Shown in pieces: positions 53,112 to 62,040 of a DNA stretch of 64,000 nucleotides (within the stretch, counting starts at the first letter, position 1; the number at the start of each line of letters is the position of its first letter). The position numbers and the translations under genes are program-made. A model generated the notes under the pieces. That model saw only the letters and a program-made list of their open reading frames with translations. It made no database searches and was not told the DNA's origin. Location of the stretch: contig NZ_PVUE01000018.1 in NCBI RefSeq assembly GCF_003003235.1, forward strand, positions 39,224-103,223. The letters run 5' to 3'. The stretch comes from Antricoccus suffuscus. GTDB lineage: Bacteria; Actinomycetota; Actinomycetes; Mycobacteriales; Antricoccaceae.

Positions 53112-54140
53112 CTAGTCGCTGGTGGGTAGCAGTTTCGGCGGTTCTTTGGTGCGTTGGAGTTCTTCGGCGAAATGGCACGCGCCGTAATGTCCAGGCTGCA
53201 GTTCGCGCAAGACCGGGATTTCAACCCTGCATCGTTCCTGCGCGTGCGGACATCGGGTGTTAAATCGGCATCCGGCTGGCGGGTTCGAGGGACTCGGCAT
53301 GTCACCCTGGATTAGTTTCCGTTCCAGGGGCCCAGCGCTGCCTGGCTCGGCTACCGGTTGCGCGTCCAGAAGGCCCTGCGTATAAGGATGTGCCGGAGAC
53401 CGCAGTACGCCGTTGACTGGTCCGGACTCGATGATCACACCGAGGTACATGACGCACACCTGGTCGGCTACGTGCGCGACAACGCTGAGGTCGTGCGATA
53501 TGAACAGATACGAGATCTTGCGTTCAGCCTGGATATCGGCCAGCAAGTTCAGGATATCCGCCTGAATTGATACATCGAGTGCGGAGACGACCTCATCGCA
53601 AACGATGAGTTTGGGATCGAGGACGAGAGCCCTCGCGATGCTCACGCGCTGGCGTTGTCCTCCGGACAATTCATGTGGATACCGATTTACGTAGCCTGAG
53701 TCGAGCCCGACGCGTTCAAGTACTTCCACTACTTTCTTCTGAAATCGTCTGGACCAGTTGCCGGTGGTGATCCGTAACGGTTCGGCCACGGAGGCGCCGA
53801 TCCGCATACGCGGGTCCAGCGCCTCAGATGGGTCTTGGAAGATGATCTGCACGTCTGAGCGCCACTGACGTTTGTCGGATCGTCGCAGTTCAGAGATGTC
53901 GCTGCCCATGTAGACGATGGCCCCGTCGTTCGGTTTCTCCAGGCCTACGATGGTTCGACCAACTGTTGTCTTGCCGGAGCCTGACTCGCCGATGAGGCCG
54001 ACCGTTTTACCCTGGTCGATGGTGAGGGACAGCCCGTCAACCGCGCGGACGGCTCCGGCCTTGCGCGAGCCGCCGAAGCGAACTTGCAGGTCCTTGACTT
54101 GCAGAAGCGGCGCGTTGGATGCGACCGAGGGCGCGTTCAC
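53112..54140 (-). CDS. Oligopeptide-type ABC ATPase, DppF-like (third system)
   Basis: 342 residues from GTG at 54140 overlapping the preceding TGA (GTGA). Walker A GESGSGKT near 55, QDPSEALDPRMR, signature LSGGQRQR, divergent Walker B LIVCDEVVSALD, and the C-terminal Cys pattern GCRFNTRCPHAQERC. Works with the DppD-like ATPase upstream. Confidence 0.93.
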   Translation of the reverse strand: MNAPSVASNAPLLQVKDLQVRFGGSRKAGAVRAVDGLSLTIDQGKTVGLIGESGSGKTTVGRTIVGLEKPNDGAIVYMGSDISELRRSDKRQWRSDVQIIFQDPSEALDPRMRIGASVAEPLRITTGNWSRRFQKKVVEVLERVGLDSGYVNRYPHELSGGQRQRVSIARALVLDPKLIVCDEVVSALDVSIQADILNLLADIQAERKISYLFISHDLSVVAHVADQVCVMYLGVIIESGPVNGVLRSPAHPYTQGLLDAQPVAEPGSAGPLERKLIQGDMPSPSNPPAGCRFNTRCPHAQERCRVEIPVLRELQPGHYGACHFAEELQRTKEPPKLLPTSD

Positions 54141-55171
54141 GGCGACCTCACAGCCTCTGGGTCGGCGACGACGACTCCTGGCAGGTCCAGTTCACCGTGC
54201 CTGCAGCAGCGCACGCTATGTCGTTGCGGTTGGAAAGCGATGTGCCCGACCAACGGCTGCGGCTCGCCGCAGTGTGTCATCGCGTGTGCGCATCGGGCCT
54301 GGAATCGGCAACCGGCCGGATATTCGGCGGGCATCGGGACCCGCCCGGGTATGCCTTCGAGACGCGTGCCGGAGTTTTCCATGCGTGGTGCGGCGCGAAC
54401 AAGTCCGGATGTGTAGGGGTGGGCCGGGGATACAAGGATCGTGTCGGTGGTGGTGCTCTCGACTATCTGGCCCGCGTACATCACAGATACTTCCGAGCAA
54501 AGTTCGGCGACCACGGCGATGTCGTGACTAATCAGAATGATCGCGGTGCCCCTCTCGGCCGACAGTTGTGCCAGCAACGCGAGTAGCTGAGCCTGGATCG
54601 TAATGTCGACAGCGGTAGTGGGCTCGTCCGCGATCAGAAGCTCCGGCTCAGCGATAAGCGCCATCGCGATCATGACGCGCTGGCGCATCCCACCGGACAG
54701 TTCATGCGCGTACGCATCGAATCGCCGTGTCGGATCAGGGATCCCGACCGACTGCAGCATCTCGATGCTCCGCGTTCGGGCCACGCGACGCGAGACATCA
54801 TGATGAGCGCGGAGCGTGGCACTGAGCTGATAACCCACAGTGAACACCGGGTCCAAAGCGGTCATTGGCTCCTGGAAGATCATAGATATCTGGCTTCCGC
54901 GGATAGCTTTGAGTTCCTCGCTTCGAAGCTTGAGGATGTCGACGCCACGGAAGAGGATCTCACCTTCGACTCGCGCAGCCGCAGGTAGCAACCTCAGTAT
55001 CGCCATCGCAGTCAGGGACTTACCGCTACCGCTCTCACCAATCAGCCCTAATGCGGCACCGCTCGCCACCTGCAAGTTGACACCGTCGACAATCTGCACC
55101 TCACCGGTCGGCGTCGACATGTAAATACTGAGGTCGCGCACTCGAAGCAGGTCATCAGAACCGAAATACAT
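54137..55171 (-). CDS. Oligopeptide-type ABC ATPase, DppD-like (third system)
   Basis: 344 residues from ATG at 55171, chosen for the GGAGGGG seven bases upstream; the ORF extends 30 codons further without a ribosome binding site. Walker A GESGSGKS near 45, QEPMTALDPVFT, signature LSGGMRQR, Walker B LLIADEPTTAVD, then GCRFQARCAHAMTHC. First gene of the leftward operon. An inverted motif lies about 100 bp upstream. Confidence 0.92.
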   Translation of the reverse strand: MYFGSDDLLRVRDLSIYMSTPTGEVQIVDGVNLQVASGAALGLIGESGSGKSLTAMAILRLLPAAARVEGEILFRGVDILKLRSEELKAIRGSQISMIFQEPMTALDPVFTVGYQLSATLRAHHDVSRRVARTRSIEMLQSVGIPDPTRRFDAYAHELSGGMRQRVMIAMALIAEPELLIADEPTTAVDITIQAQLLALLAQLSAERGTAIILISHDIAVVAELCSEVSVMYAGQIVESTTTDTILVSPAHPYTSGLVRAAPRMENSGTRLEGIPGRVPMPAEYPAGCRFQARCAHAMTHCGEPQPLVGHIAFQPQRHSVRCCRHGELDLPGVVVADPEAVRSP

Positions 55172-55535
55172 CTCGTGCCCCTCCGGACATCGGGCAACGC
55201 TGATGTCCACCATACGAACGACTCCCACCGCTACGCAGCCAATAGCAACACTCACCAGCACGACTCTTTCGCTACATGAAATATTGCTTTCGTTGATGTG
55301 TCAGATTAGACGCGCAGTAATTCGCTGTCAAGATAGTCACGCACAAACGCCGTAAGAAGCAGCTCGACCATTCGATTTGTACGCTAATTGGAATTTTGCC
55401 TATGCACGGTTGCAGGGGTACTGTCACCGCATTCGCAGGAATTCCGACTTCATTCTGTGGAAGTCCGCGCCGCTGTCCGCGCGGCGCCATCTCGAAACCA
55501 TCATCGAAAGATCGCTCAGTACGGAGGACTACACA
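55172..55535. promoter_or_regulatory. Divergent control region between third ABC operon and nitroreductase gene
   Basis: 364 bp without a gene. It holds TTTC-GCTACAT-GAAA at 55267-55281, whose outer bases and spacing match TTTC-GTTGTAT-GAAA at 56323-56337, just before the IclR gene (12 of 15 positions agree). Promoters for both directions should be here, but I cannot place them with confidence. Confidence 0.4.
55267..55281. promoter_or_regulatory. Candidate IclR operator, copy 1
   Basis: TTTC-N7-GAAA inverted repeat, 96 bp upstream of the DppD-like start. IclR-family control is inferred from the matching copy near the IclR gene. Confidence 0.42.
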
Positions 55536-56252
55536 ATGACCATTGACGCGCCACTTTCCATACCGGACATCTCACTTCTCGACGGGCTGGCGACGATGAG
55601 GTCCGTACGGCGATATCGCACAGACGAGGACATCCCGCGGGAAATTCTGGCCAAGATTCTCTTCTACGCCACCCGTGCGCCCAACCCTGGAAACGCGCAG
55701 AACTGGCGTTTTCTCGTGCTAGGACGAGAGGCCACCGCAGTGCGCGCCCTACTAGGTGAAACCTATCGCGAAGGTTGGGCGGAAATGCGCATTCACTACG
55801 GGTACGACAAACTCTCACCCACGGACGAGTCGCCGAAGGCGAGGGTGGCACGCACGATGCAAACCTTCGTCGACCGCTTGGAGGAATCGCCACTGCTAAT
55901 CCTCGCGTGCGTGGACAATGTGACACCTAAGTCGTATATGGGGGGCGCCCCGGCAATTTACCCGGCAATCGAGAACCTCCTTTTGGCGGCACGAGCATAC
56001 GGTTACGGTGGCGTGCTCACCACATGGCATAGGCGCGTGGAGCAACAACTCCGAGCCCTGCTGAACGTTCCGGACAGCGCGATCATTGCGGCGACTATCC
56101 CGATGGGGCGACCGGTTGGACACTTCGGGCCGCAGCGACGACGTCCGCTAAAGAACGTGGTATTCGATGGGATCTGGGGCAACGTCGCGGACTGGGCAGT
56201 AGAGCCGGACGGCGACTTGACCAATGCAACTGCTGAATCGGCTCACTCATGA
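55536..56252 (+). CDS. Nitroreductase family flavoprotein
   Basis: 238 residues from ATG at 55536 with ACGGAGG upstream. N-terminal MRSVRRYRTDEDIPREIL and TRAPNPGNAQNWRF form the FMN-binding pattern. GAPAIYPAIENLLLAARAYGYGGVLTTWH and late GRPVGHFGPQRRRPL complete it. Members reduce nitro groups, enals or quinones, or act as dehydrogenases or deiodinases; the substrate cannot be chosen. Divergent from the third ABC operon and followed by the IclR gene. Confidence 0.88.
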   Translation: MTIDAPLSIPDISLLDGLATMRSVRRYRTDEDIPREILAKILFYATRAPNPGNAQNWRFLVLGREATAVRALLGETYREGWAEMRIHYGYDKLSPTDESPKARVARTMQTFVDRLEESPLLILACVDNVTPKSYMGGAPAIYPAIENLLLAARAYGYGGVLTTWHRRVEQQLRALLNVPDSAIIAATIPMGRPVGHFGPQRRRPLKNVVFDGIWGNVADWAVEPDGDLTNATAESAHS

Positions 56253-56322
56253 AGTCTTGCAACCTCATTAGTTGCTTGACTAATCGTTCGTGGTTGCCTA
56301 GCATTCAGAAGTGAAAAACGCC

Positions 56323-56337
56323 TTTCGTTGTATGAAA
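56323..56337. promoter_or_regulatory. Candidate IclR operator, copy 2
   Basis: TTTC-GTTGTAT-GAAA lies just before the GTG (56349) of the IclR gene, where binding would give autoregulation. It overlaps the alternative TTG start at 56328, an argument for the later start. Confidence 0.42.
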
Positions 56338-56348
56338 TCGGTGAGCGA

Positions 56349-57218
56349 GTGAGCAATCAAGATGGCGCCAGCGGGGCCGTTCGATCGGTGAGCCGCGCAT
56401 TATCGCTACTCGATTACGTAACCACCGACGGAGTCGGCCAAACAGAGTTGGCCGAAGCTGTTGGAATACCCGTGCCTACCGCGTATCGATTGCTAGCGAC
56501 CATGACGCGTCACGGGTATATCTCACGTCGAGAGGACGGGAAGTTCGTCCCAGGTCCCGCGATATACCGGTTGGCGTTTGAAGTGGACTCGCGGACCCTG
56601 CTTCGAGACACCATCGCCCAGCAGGTACGAGACCTACGTGACGAGACCGGCGAGTCTGTGGGATTTTTCGTGCAGCATGGGTTCGAACGCTACTGCGTCG
56701 AGACGGCCAAGTCATACCACGACCTGTGCCGGTCGTTCCCGCTGTACGCACGTCGCTCTGTTCAGGTAGGCGCATCCGGCAAGGTCTTTATGGCGTTTTC
56801 CAATACAGAAGAGCTGCTCCACGGCTTCCAAGCCGCCGACGTGGCGATGACCAAAGGAACTCTCAAAGCGCTACGCGACGACATCGTCCTCACCCGGAAG
56901 AACGGTTACGCCTTCTCCGATGTACTGCCGGAGACATGGGGCATCGCGACGCCCGTCTATGTGGACGGTGCGCTGATTGGCTCGCTCGCGCTAACGGCCC
57001 CAGCTGAACGAGGCGGCAAGAAGGCGATCGAGCGAATCGCGGGCATCTGCGTGGAGCAGACGAAATCAGTCTCGACACGGCTAACGCGGGCGATCAACGG
57101 TCATTCCTCGGCCCGAGACATACAAGCAGTTGTTAAGGACGCGTTCGTGCCGCTGGAGGGACCTGGCGTGGCCAACGCAGACAATCGAAATGCGGCGATC
57201 TTCTCCACCGGAAAGTGA
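56349..57218 (+). CDS. IclR family transcriptional regulator
   Basis: 289 residues from GTG at 56349 (MSNQDGASGAVRSVSRALSL). The N-terminal winged helix (GQTELAEAVGIPVPTAYRLLATMTRHGYI) and the C-terminal effector domain (RDETGESVGFFVQHGFERYC, PLYARRSVQVGASGKVFMAF, then GIATPVYVDGALIGSLAL) match the family. IclR regulators of catabolic genes often bind aromatic or short organic acids. It lies between nitroreductase and CoA-transferase genes, in line with local control. Confidence 0.91.
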   Translation: MSNQDGASGAVRSVSRALSLLDYVTTDGVGQTELAEAVGIPVPTAYRLLATMTRHGYISRREDGKFVPGPAIYRLAFEVDSRTLLRDTIAQQVRDLRDETGESVGFFVQHGFERYCVETAKSYHDLCRSFPLYARRSVQVGASGKVFMAFSNTEELLHGFQAADVAMTKGTLKALRDDIVLTRKNGYAFSDVLPETWGIATPVYVDGALIGSLALTAPAERGGKKAIERIAGICVEQTKSVSTRLTRAINGHSSARDIQAVVKDAFVPLEGPGVANADNRNAAIFSTGK

Positions 57219-57225
57219 GTCTCGA

Positions 57226-58380
57226 ATGGGTTCTGCTCCATTAGATGGGTTAGCGGTATTGGACATCTCCAACTCGATCGCCGGGCAGTACTGCGGCAGG
57301 CTCCTGGCTGATGCTGGCGCCGACGTTGTCCTCGTCGAGCCGCCATCAGGCACGCCGGTCAGGCGTATGGGCCCCTTCTGGCGCGATGGTTCCAGGCCCG
57401 ATGATTCAATTCTCTTCTGGCATATCAACAGTTCGAAGAGATCTCTCACGCTGGACTGGACAACTCCCACCGGCGCGGACTTACTCAAGGACGTTGCAAG
57501 TTCCGCGCAGGTAGTTGTCACCTCTGCGGAATCCGCCGACGTCGAATCACTGTTGCCCGGGAACGATTCGCGGTTTCTATGCCGCGTCGAGGAATTTGCT
57601 GCGGACGCGTCGTATCAATCCTGGAGAGGCTCGGAGCTAATCCACCAAGCAATGTCGGGAACGATGTTCGAGAATGGCGCTGCCGAACGAGAACCACTAT
57701 TCGGTGTCGGTCATCGCGCCTACTATGCCGCTGGGACCGTCGCATACATCAGCATCGTTGCACAGCTGCTCGCGACAGAACCGACCGCAAGTTCTGCCCG
57801 GATAAGCGTCGCAGAGACCGCGCCCTCCATGAACTACAACAGAGTTACTCAGCATTGGTATAGCGGAGGAGTGGACCCACGAGGGGACCCCCACACCCCG
57901 CGGATGACCTTGCGTTGCAAGGACGGATGGATCGTTGCTTTTCCTACCCCGAGACGCTGGCTAGAAACTTGCCGCGTGTTCCGTGCGCCCGAAGTCGCTG
58001 ACGATCCACGGTTCAGCAACGACGTTGATCGACACCAAGCATGGCGCAGCATCGAGGCGATCTTTCAAGCGGGAGTCGAAAATGTTCCCCGCGACGAGAT
58101 CGTCGCCGATGCCTTGCGGGTGCGCGTCGTCGCCGCGAAAGTCGCATCACCGGATGACCTCTGGACCGATCCTCACCTGAGACATCGCCATTATTGGCAA
58201 GAACTCGACGACAACGGAATCAGCAGACCAATGCTCGGACCGCTGTATCGGTTCACCCCCCATGCCTCGCGGAACATCAGCCGGCCACCGAGGCTTGGCG
58301 ATTCCACCAAGGAGATCCTTGAGGGTGTCGGCATCTCGATTGACGAGCTAGAACTTCTACGAAATATCGGTGTCGCATGA
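57226..58380 (+). CDS. CaiB/BaiF family protein lacking the catalytic Asp (probable non-catalytic partner)
   Basis: 384 residues from ATG at 57226 with GGAAAG upstream. N-terminal LAVLDISNSIAGQYCGRLLA and DAGADVVLVEPP plus SSKRSLTLDW define a family III CoA-transferase. At the position of the catalytic Asp, aligned through the following hydrophobic helix (ISIVAQL), this protein has Tyr (HRAYYAAGTVAY). The next gene, overlapping by ATGA, is a second CaiB/BaiF protein that retains Asp. The arrangement recalls two-subunit CoA-transferases such as BbsEF, in which the subunits differ; this is inference. Confidence 0.85.
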   Translation: MGSAPLDGLAVLDISNSIAGQYCGRLLADAGADVVLVEPPSGTPVRRMGPFWRDGSRPDDSILFWHINSSKRSLTLDWTTPTGADLLKDVASSAQVVVTSAESADVESLLPGNDSRFLCRVEEFAADASYQSWRGSELIHQAMSGTMFENGAAEREPLFGVGHRAYYAAGTVAYISIVAQLLATEPTASSARISVAETAPSMNYNRVTQHWYSGGVDPRGDPHTPRMTLRCKDGWIVAFPTPRRWLETCRVFRAPEVADDPRFSNDVDRHQAWRSIEAIFQAGVENVPRDEIVADALRVRVVAAKVASPDDLWTDPHLRHRHYWQELDDNGISRPMLGPLYRFTPHASRNISRPPRLGDSTKEILEGVGISIDELELLRNIGVA

Positions 58381-59684
58381 CTGCATCCAATCGATCCATG
58401 CCCAAGCAATTCGTATCCGCCGGACACGCTCCGAGCCCCCGAAAGCCACTCACAGGCCTACGCATCGTCGACATCACGACGGCCTGGGCCGGACCGATGG
58501 CAGGTCGCGTGCTCTCGTATCTAGGGGCGGACGTCGTCCACGTCGAGGCCCCGCAACGCATCGATTCGTGGCGAGGACCGCTAAATGGCGGCGATCACCG
58601 GCGATATCCTGACGGTGAGTACGGTGCACGGCCCTATAACCGCAGTTGCATGTTCAACACCCAGAACCAAGGCAAACGCGCGGTCGGGATTGATCTGAAA
58701 CAGCCCGGCGGGGTTGCCCTACTAAAGAAGCTCATCCGAGTGTCCGACGCCGTACTGGTCAACTTCACACCGGGCGCATTGGCGCGAATGGGACTGGGCA
58801 CCGACGTACTCAGGCTAGAAAACCCCAACATCGTAGTCATCGAAATGCCCGGGTTCGGCAGCGAAGGACCGATGTCCGCTCAGGTTGCACTGGGGCCAAC
58901 GATGGAAGGCGCTTCAGGTATGGCCTACTTCGTCGGATACGGCGACGGGCGCCCCTACGTCACAGGACCCGCATATCTGGATCCCATCGGCGCCTTCAAT
59001 GGCGCGGCGACGGTCGTGACAACGCTCATGGCACAACGACGCGATCACGCGATCGAACGCGCCGAACTCCCGCAATGCGAAGCTGCTATGCACTGGATCG
59101 GCGAACTACTGCTCGCCGGGATTGCCGGACAATCACATACCCCAGACACGCCAAACGCTAGTCAGCACGCTGAACCACACGGGGCTTATCAGTGCGCGGG
59201 CGATGATCAGTGGGTCACCATCTCGATCGAGAGCGATCTGCAGTGGGATCGCCTTTGCCAGGCCATGGGGAATTCTGACGCCGCTGGCAAATTCCACAAC
59301 GCAATAACCCGACGGCGCAAAAGAGCCGAGGTCACCGAGATCATCTCTGCGTGGACCCGGCGCCTGGATAAGCACCAAGTCGCGGCAATTCTCCAGGAGA
59401 CCGGGATACCAGCGGCACCGGTCTGCTCAGGCGAAGACGTAGCGAACAGGGAGGACCTACAGGATGCGGGGTTCTTCCAGGAGTTCGAGCACCCAGACGC
59501 CGGCAAGCACCTATACCAAGGTCTGCCCTTTCGGATAGGGGATTCGCTGTTGAAGGCGGACCGACCTGCCCCCGTATTCGGGCAGCACAACGAAGAAGTC
59601 ATCAAAGATCTGCTGGGAGTCTCTGACTCGTGCTATGACGACCTGGTCGACGCGCGAGTTGTCGCGTCGACACCTGAGGCTTAA
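58377..59684 (+). CDS. CaiB/BaiF family CoA-transferase with catalytic Asp
   Basis: 435 residues, ATG overlapping the previous stop. LRIVDITTAWAGPMAGRVLS, YLGADVVHVEAPQ and QGKRAVGIDLKQPGG are family III signatures. The catalytic Asp is in PAYLDPIGAFNGAATVV near 205. The C-terminal part ILQETGIPAAPVCSGEDVA is also typical. It probably forms a complex with the upstream paralogue and transfers CoA to an acid imported or produced by this cluster. Confidence 0.9.
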   Translation: MTASNRSMPKQFVSAGHAPSPRKPLTGLRIVDITTAWAGPMAGRVLSYLGADVVHVEAPQRIDSWRGPLNGGDHRRYPDGEYGARPYNRSCMFNTQNQGKRAVGIDLKQPGGVALLKKLIRVSDAVLVNFTPGALARMGLGTDVLRLENPNIVVIEMPGFGSEGPMSAQVALGPTMEGASGMAYFVGYGDGRPYVTGPAYLDPIGAFNGAATVVTTLMAQRRDHAIERAELPQCEAAMHWIGELLLAGIAGQSHTPDTPNASQHAEPHGAYQCAGDDQWVTISIESDLQWDRLCQAMGNSDAAGKFHNAITRRRKRAEVTEIISAWTRRLDKHQVAAILQETGIPAAPVCSGEDVANREDLQDAGFFQEFEHPDAGKHLYQGLPFRIGDSLLKADRPAPVFGQHNEEVIKDLLGVSDSCYDDLVDARVVASTPEA

Positions 59685-59744
59685 ACGCATCGACCACACC
59701 CGTTCCACTACGCCCATCCGACCAGACCCGAAGGAGCCCAGAGG

Positions 59745-60554
59745 ATGACTACAACAGACACGACATCTGTGAACAAGCACGAGTATGAGGCTGTGAATAC
59801 GGCAGAGTTGTCCGCCAACGCCATCCACAGCGATGGAATGGCGAAGGAATATGGCTTCAAGGGCGCGCTGGTGCCTGGTAGCGCTACATACTCGCATGCG
59901 TTGACGACTGTCATGGCCGCGTTCGGGGAACAATGGTTCACCGGGGGTAGTGCCTTTCTCCGGTTTCCATCTCCAATCTATACCGGCGACAAAGTCGTCG
60001 TGGAGATTGCCGGAACGGGAGCCGGCGAAAGCACGCTGACCAGTAGTGTCGCCGGCGAGGTTCGTGCGAGTGGATACGCGGCCGCTGTCTCACATGCCAA
60101 GGCTCCCAAGACGTTTCCTCTTGTAGAAGCGCCGCCAGAACCGGTGCACATCAGCGAACCGGACATACTCGACAACCCGTGGCTCGGATCGGCCGAGCTC
60201 GCAACCGACGAGTCGCTTCTCGAGGAATACCGAGCGAAGATTCTGTTACCTGGTGGCTTGGCTCAGCAACTCGGAGTGGTCCACCCTGGCTATCTGGCGA
60301 GCAGCTATACGGCCATGATGCATCCTAATTTTGCCCGTAAGGGCCCATCGGTGCACGTCTCCACTCTGCTCAACAGCCATAAGCCGGCGCCTGTGGGCGA
60401 ACCGCTGTCGCTTCGTGGCCGTATAGAGCGGCTTTATGGCCGCAACGGACATCGTTACTGGATCCTTGAGCTGGCCTGGTACGACACGGCTGAGGACCTC
60501 GTGATGCATGCCGAGCACACGGCGATCTATCGGTTGCGGCCACCGAAGAAGTAA
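59745..60554 (+). CDS. MaoC-like hot-dog-fold hydratase/dehydratase
   Basis: 269 residues from ATG at 59745 with AAGGAG nine bases upstream. The segment NAIHSDGMAKEYGFKGALVPG, followed by YTGDKVVVEIAGTGAGE, is the MaoC/hydratase-2-type hot-dog pattern. A second half (HVSTLLNSHKPAPVGEPLSL, then GHRYWILELAWYD) suggests a double hot-dog. The canonical Asp-x4-His of R-hydratases is not clear (HSDGMAK), so activity on an unusual CoA thioester is possible. Last gene of the rightward run after the CoA-transferases. Confidence 0.72.
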   Translation: MTTTDTTSVNKHEYEAVNTAELSANAIHSDGMAKEYGFKGALVPGSATYSHALTTVMAAFGEQWFTGGSAFLRFPSPIYTGDKVVVEIAGTGAGESTLTSSVAGEVRASGYAAAVSHAKAPKTFPLVEAPPEPVHISEPDILDNPWLGSAELATDESLLEEYRAKILLPGGLAQQLGVVHPGYLASSYTAMMHPNFARKGPSVHVSTLLNSHKPAPVGEPLSLRGRIERLYGRNGHRYWILELAWYDTAEDLVMHAEHTAIYRLRPPKK

Positions 60555-60893
60555 TTGCCTGCTCACCCCTCCGAGACGCTCCAGATCGGTCAGAGTTATG
60601 AATCCAGGCATCCCGACGTCCAGTCGCTTTGAGTTTTCGCGTGACGCGAACGGGATCTGCTAGCTGTTATGTTGCGGCACCTTCACGTGGAGTGTTAGTT
60701 CATGTTGGCGACCGCGAGCCCAACTACTGGAATCTTCGCCGGACGGGCAGACGCATCCACAGTTGCTCGTGAACCGGTTACTCCGTCAGATGTGCTTTTG
60801 CCCCAGGCCTGATTCGCCGATAATAAATACTTCGCAATTCTGCGTAGCGCCAGGGGAGTGGTCGGCCGTGGCGGCGTCGTCTTCGTGAATGAC
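60555..60893. other. Gene-free junction between block C and backbone
   Basis: 339 bp. It contains a short inverted repeat TTCGCG-TGA-CGCGAA at 60636-60650 and one copy of the 15-mer TGATTCGCCGATAAT (60810-60824), which recurs at 61825-61839. No ORF of note. Confidence 0.4.
60810..60824 (+). repeat. 15-bp direct repeat, copy 1, flanking TA pair 1
   Basis: TGATTCGCCGATAAT, identical to 61825-61839; the toxin-antitoxin pair lies between the copies. Confidence 0.8.
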
Positions 60894-61208
60894 CTAGCGC
60901 CCGCTGTGGGTGCTGAGGTATTCAGCTAGGGCGTCGCGCATGACGTCGCTTGTGCGACGGTGCTGATGGTGGGCGATCGCCTCAAGCTGGTCGTTGACAG
61001 CCTGGGAAAGTCTGACCTGGCGGACCTTGGAATGTTGCCCAGGTGCGGCGTCCGGGTCGATTGAGGGTCGCCCACCGAGCGCACGTTCGAGCACCGTTTT
61101 CCCGTAGGCCGCCGCCTGATCGCCGCGCCGTGCGGTGGCCGAGTTCTTCGGTAGAGTCATTTCGGTCTCGGCCCACTCGGCTGCGGCGTCGTAGTCTTTC
61201 GTTGTCAT
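60894..61208 (-). CDS. Ribbon-helix-helix antitoxin (TA pair 1)
   Basis: 104 residues, ATG overlapping the toxin stop (ATGA). The C-terminal part VRQVRLSQAVNDQLEAIAHH, then RRTSDVMRDALAEYL, is a CopG/Arc-type ribbon-helix-helix; the N-terminal half should contact the toxin. Order toxin then antitoxin, with overlap, is usual for BrnT/BrnA-like modules. It would repress its own promoter and neutralise the toxin. Confidence 0.75.
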   Translation of the reverse strand: MTTKDYDAAAEWAETEMTLPKNSATARRGDQAAAYGKTVLERALGGRPSIDPDAAPGQHSKVRQVRLSQAVNDQLEAIAHHQHRRTSDVMRDALAEYLSTHSGR

Positions 61209-61480
61209 GAGGGGTCCTTCATTCTGTTCAGGTGCTTCTGACGGGCTTGCATCACGTGGAAGATGTGTAGGTCCCGCGGCGGGACTAGTTCGACCATCAC
61301 TTCCAGCAAGGGCCCGCCGAGCTGGCGTGGAGGGCCGATGAACAGCGTCGGTCGTAGATGGCCTGGCACGCGTGGCTCATCGAACTCTTCTTCTACATAA
61401 TGCGCGTTGCCGATCGCATGCAGAGCGTCTTCGTGTGGGATTCCATGTTTGTCGGCGCTGCCGGCCCACGTAATCGCCAC
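61205..61480 (-). CDS. BrnT-like toxin (TA pair 1)
   Basis: 91 residues if started at GTG 61480; the frame continues upstream and GTG at 61498 is an alternative. VAITWAGSADKHGIPHEDALH with the KHGI motif, then VMVELVPPRDLHIFHVMQARQKH, matches the BrnT/ribonuclease-like toxin pattern. TACATT six bases before the start resembles a -10 box, so the mRNA may be leaderless. The sequence TGTAGTACAC on the plus strand here recurs before TA pair 2. Confidence 0.65.
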   Translation of the reverse strand: MAITWAGSADKHGIPHEDALHAIGNAHYVEEEFDEPRVPGHLRPTLFIGPPRQLGGPLLEVMVELVPPRDLHIFHVMQARQKHLNRMKDPS

Positions 61481-61975
61481 ACCGGTAATGTAGTACACAA
61501 CCCCGCACTCTGCAACCCGAAGGCGGCAAGAGCTACCGTTTTCGTTGGGTGCCGCGCGGTCATCAGGAGGGCGGCAGTTGTGTCGCCTTCTGCATTCGTC
61601 ACGGTGACGGATTGACCGCCCGTGCCGCATTGACGCTCCTGCAGTCTTGCGGTGGCGGAAGCGTTGATAGTTAGACCGACAGCCGAGCTATTGATAGCGC
61701 GCGGGTGGTTCGCCGCAGCCCTCGCCGACCCCCACGATAGTCTTTACCGGCTGGTCGACGACTGATCAGAACACTACGCAGGCCGGCCATTTCACCTATA
61801 TGTCAGCAAAGTAACTGGTCCGATTGATTCGCCGATAATCGGCGTCCCGACAGTTATATCGTCGGTCGATTCGACCAGACGCTGCCGCCGAACACCAAGA
61901 TGCTGGCCGTCGGTTAACTCGGTCTCGACGCATCTCGAGGTTGTCCGGACACTCTCCTGCGCTGCAAACTGCTCA
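61481..61975. other. Gene-free stretch between TA pair 1 and the first dif-like site
   Basis: About 495 bp with only short shadow frames. It includes the second 15-bp repeat (61825-61839), whose 3' part is in a 7-1-7 palindrome, CGCCGAT-A-ATCGGCG (61830-61844). No gene recognised. Confidence 0.4.
61825..61839 (+). repeat. 15-bp direct repeat, copy 2, flanking TA pair 1
   Basis: TGATTCGCCGATAAT, identical to 60810-60824, 1,015 bp away. Confidence 0.8.
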
Positions 61976-62003
61976 TATTTGGATAGCATGTACTATCCAA
62001 ATA
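61976..62003. repeat. 28-bp dif-like recombination site, copy 1 (perfect 11-6-11 inverted repeat)
   Basis: Arms TATTTGGATAG and CTATCCAAATA are exact reverse complements around the 6-bp centre CATGTA. The 11-6-11 layout is that of Xer/dif sites. It sits 37 bp beyond the end of the TA pair 2 antitoxin gene. A related site, in direct orientation by the GGATAG/CTATCC arms, is at 62736-62763. Confidence 0.6.
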
Positions 62004-62040
62004 ACTATTAGGCGCTCTCTCACGCCAGTTACAGTCGGAG

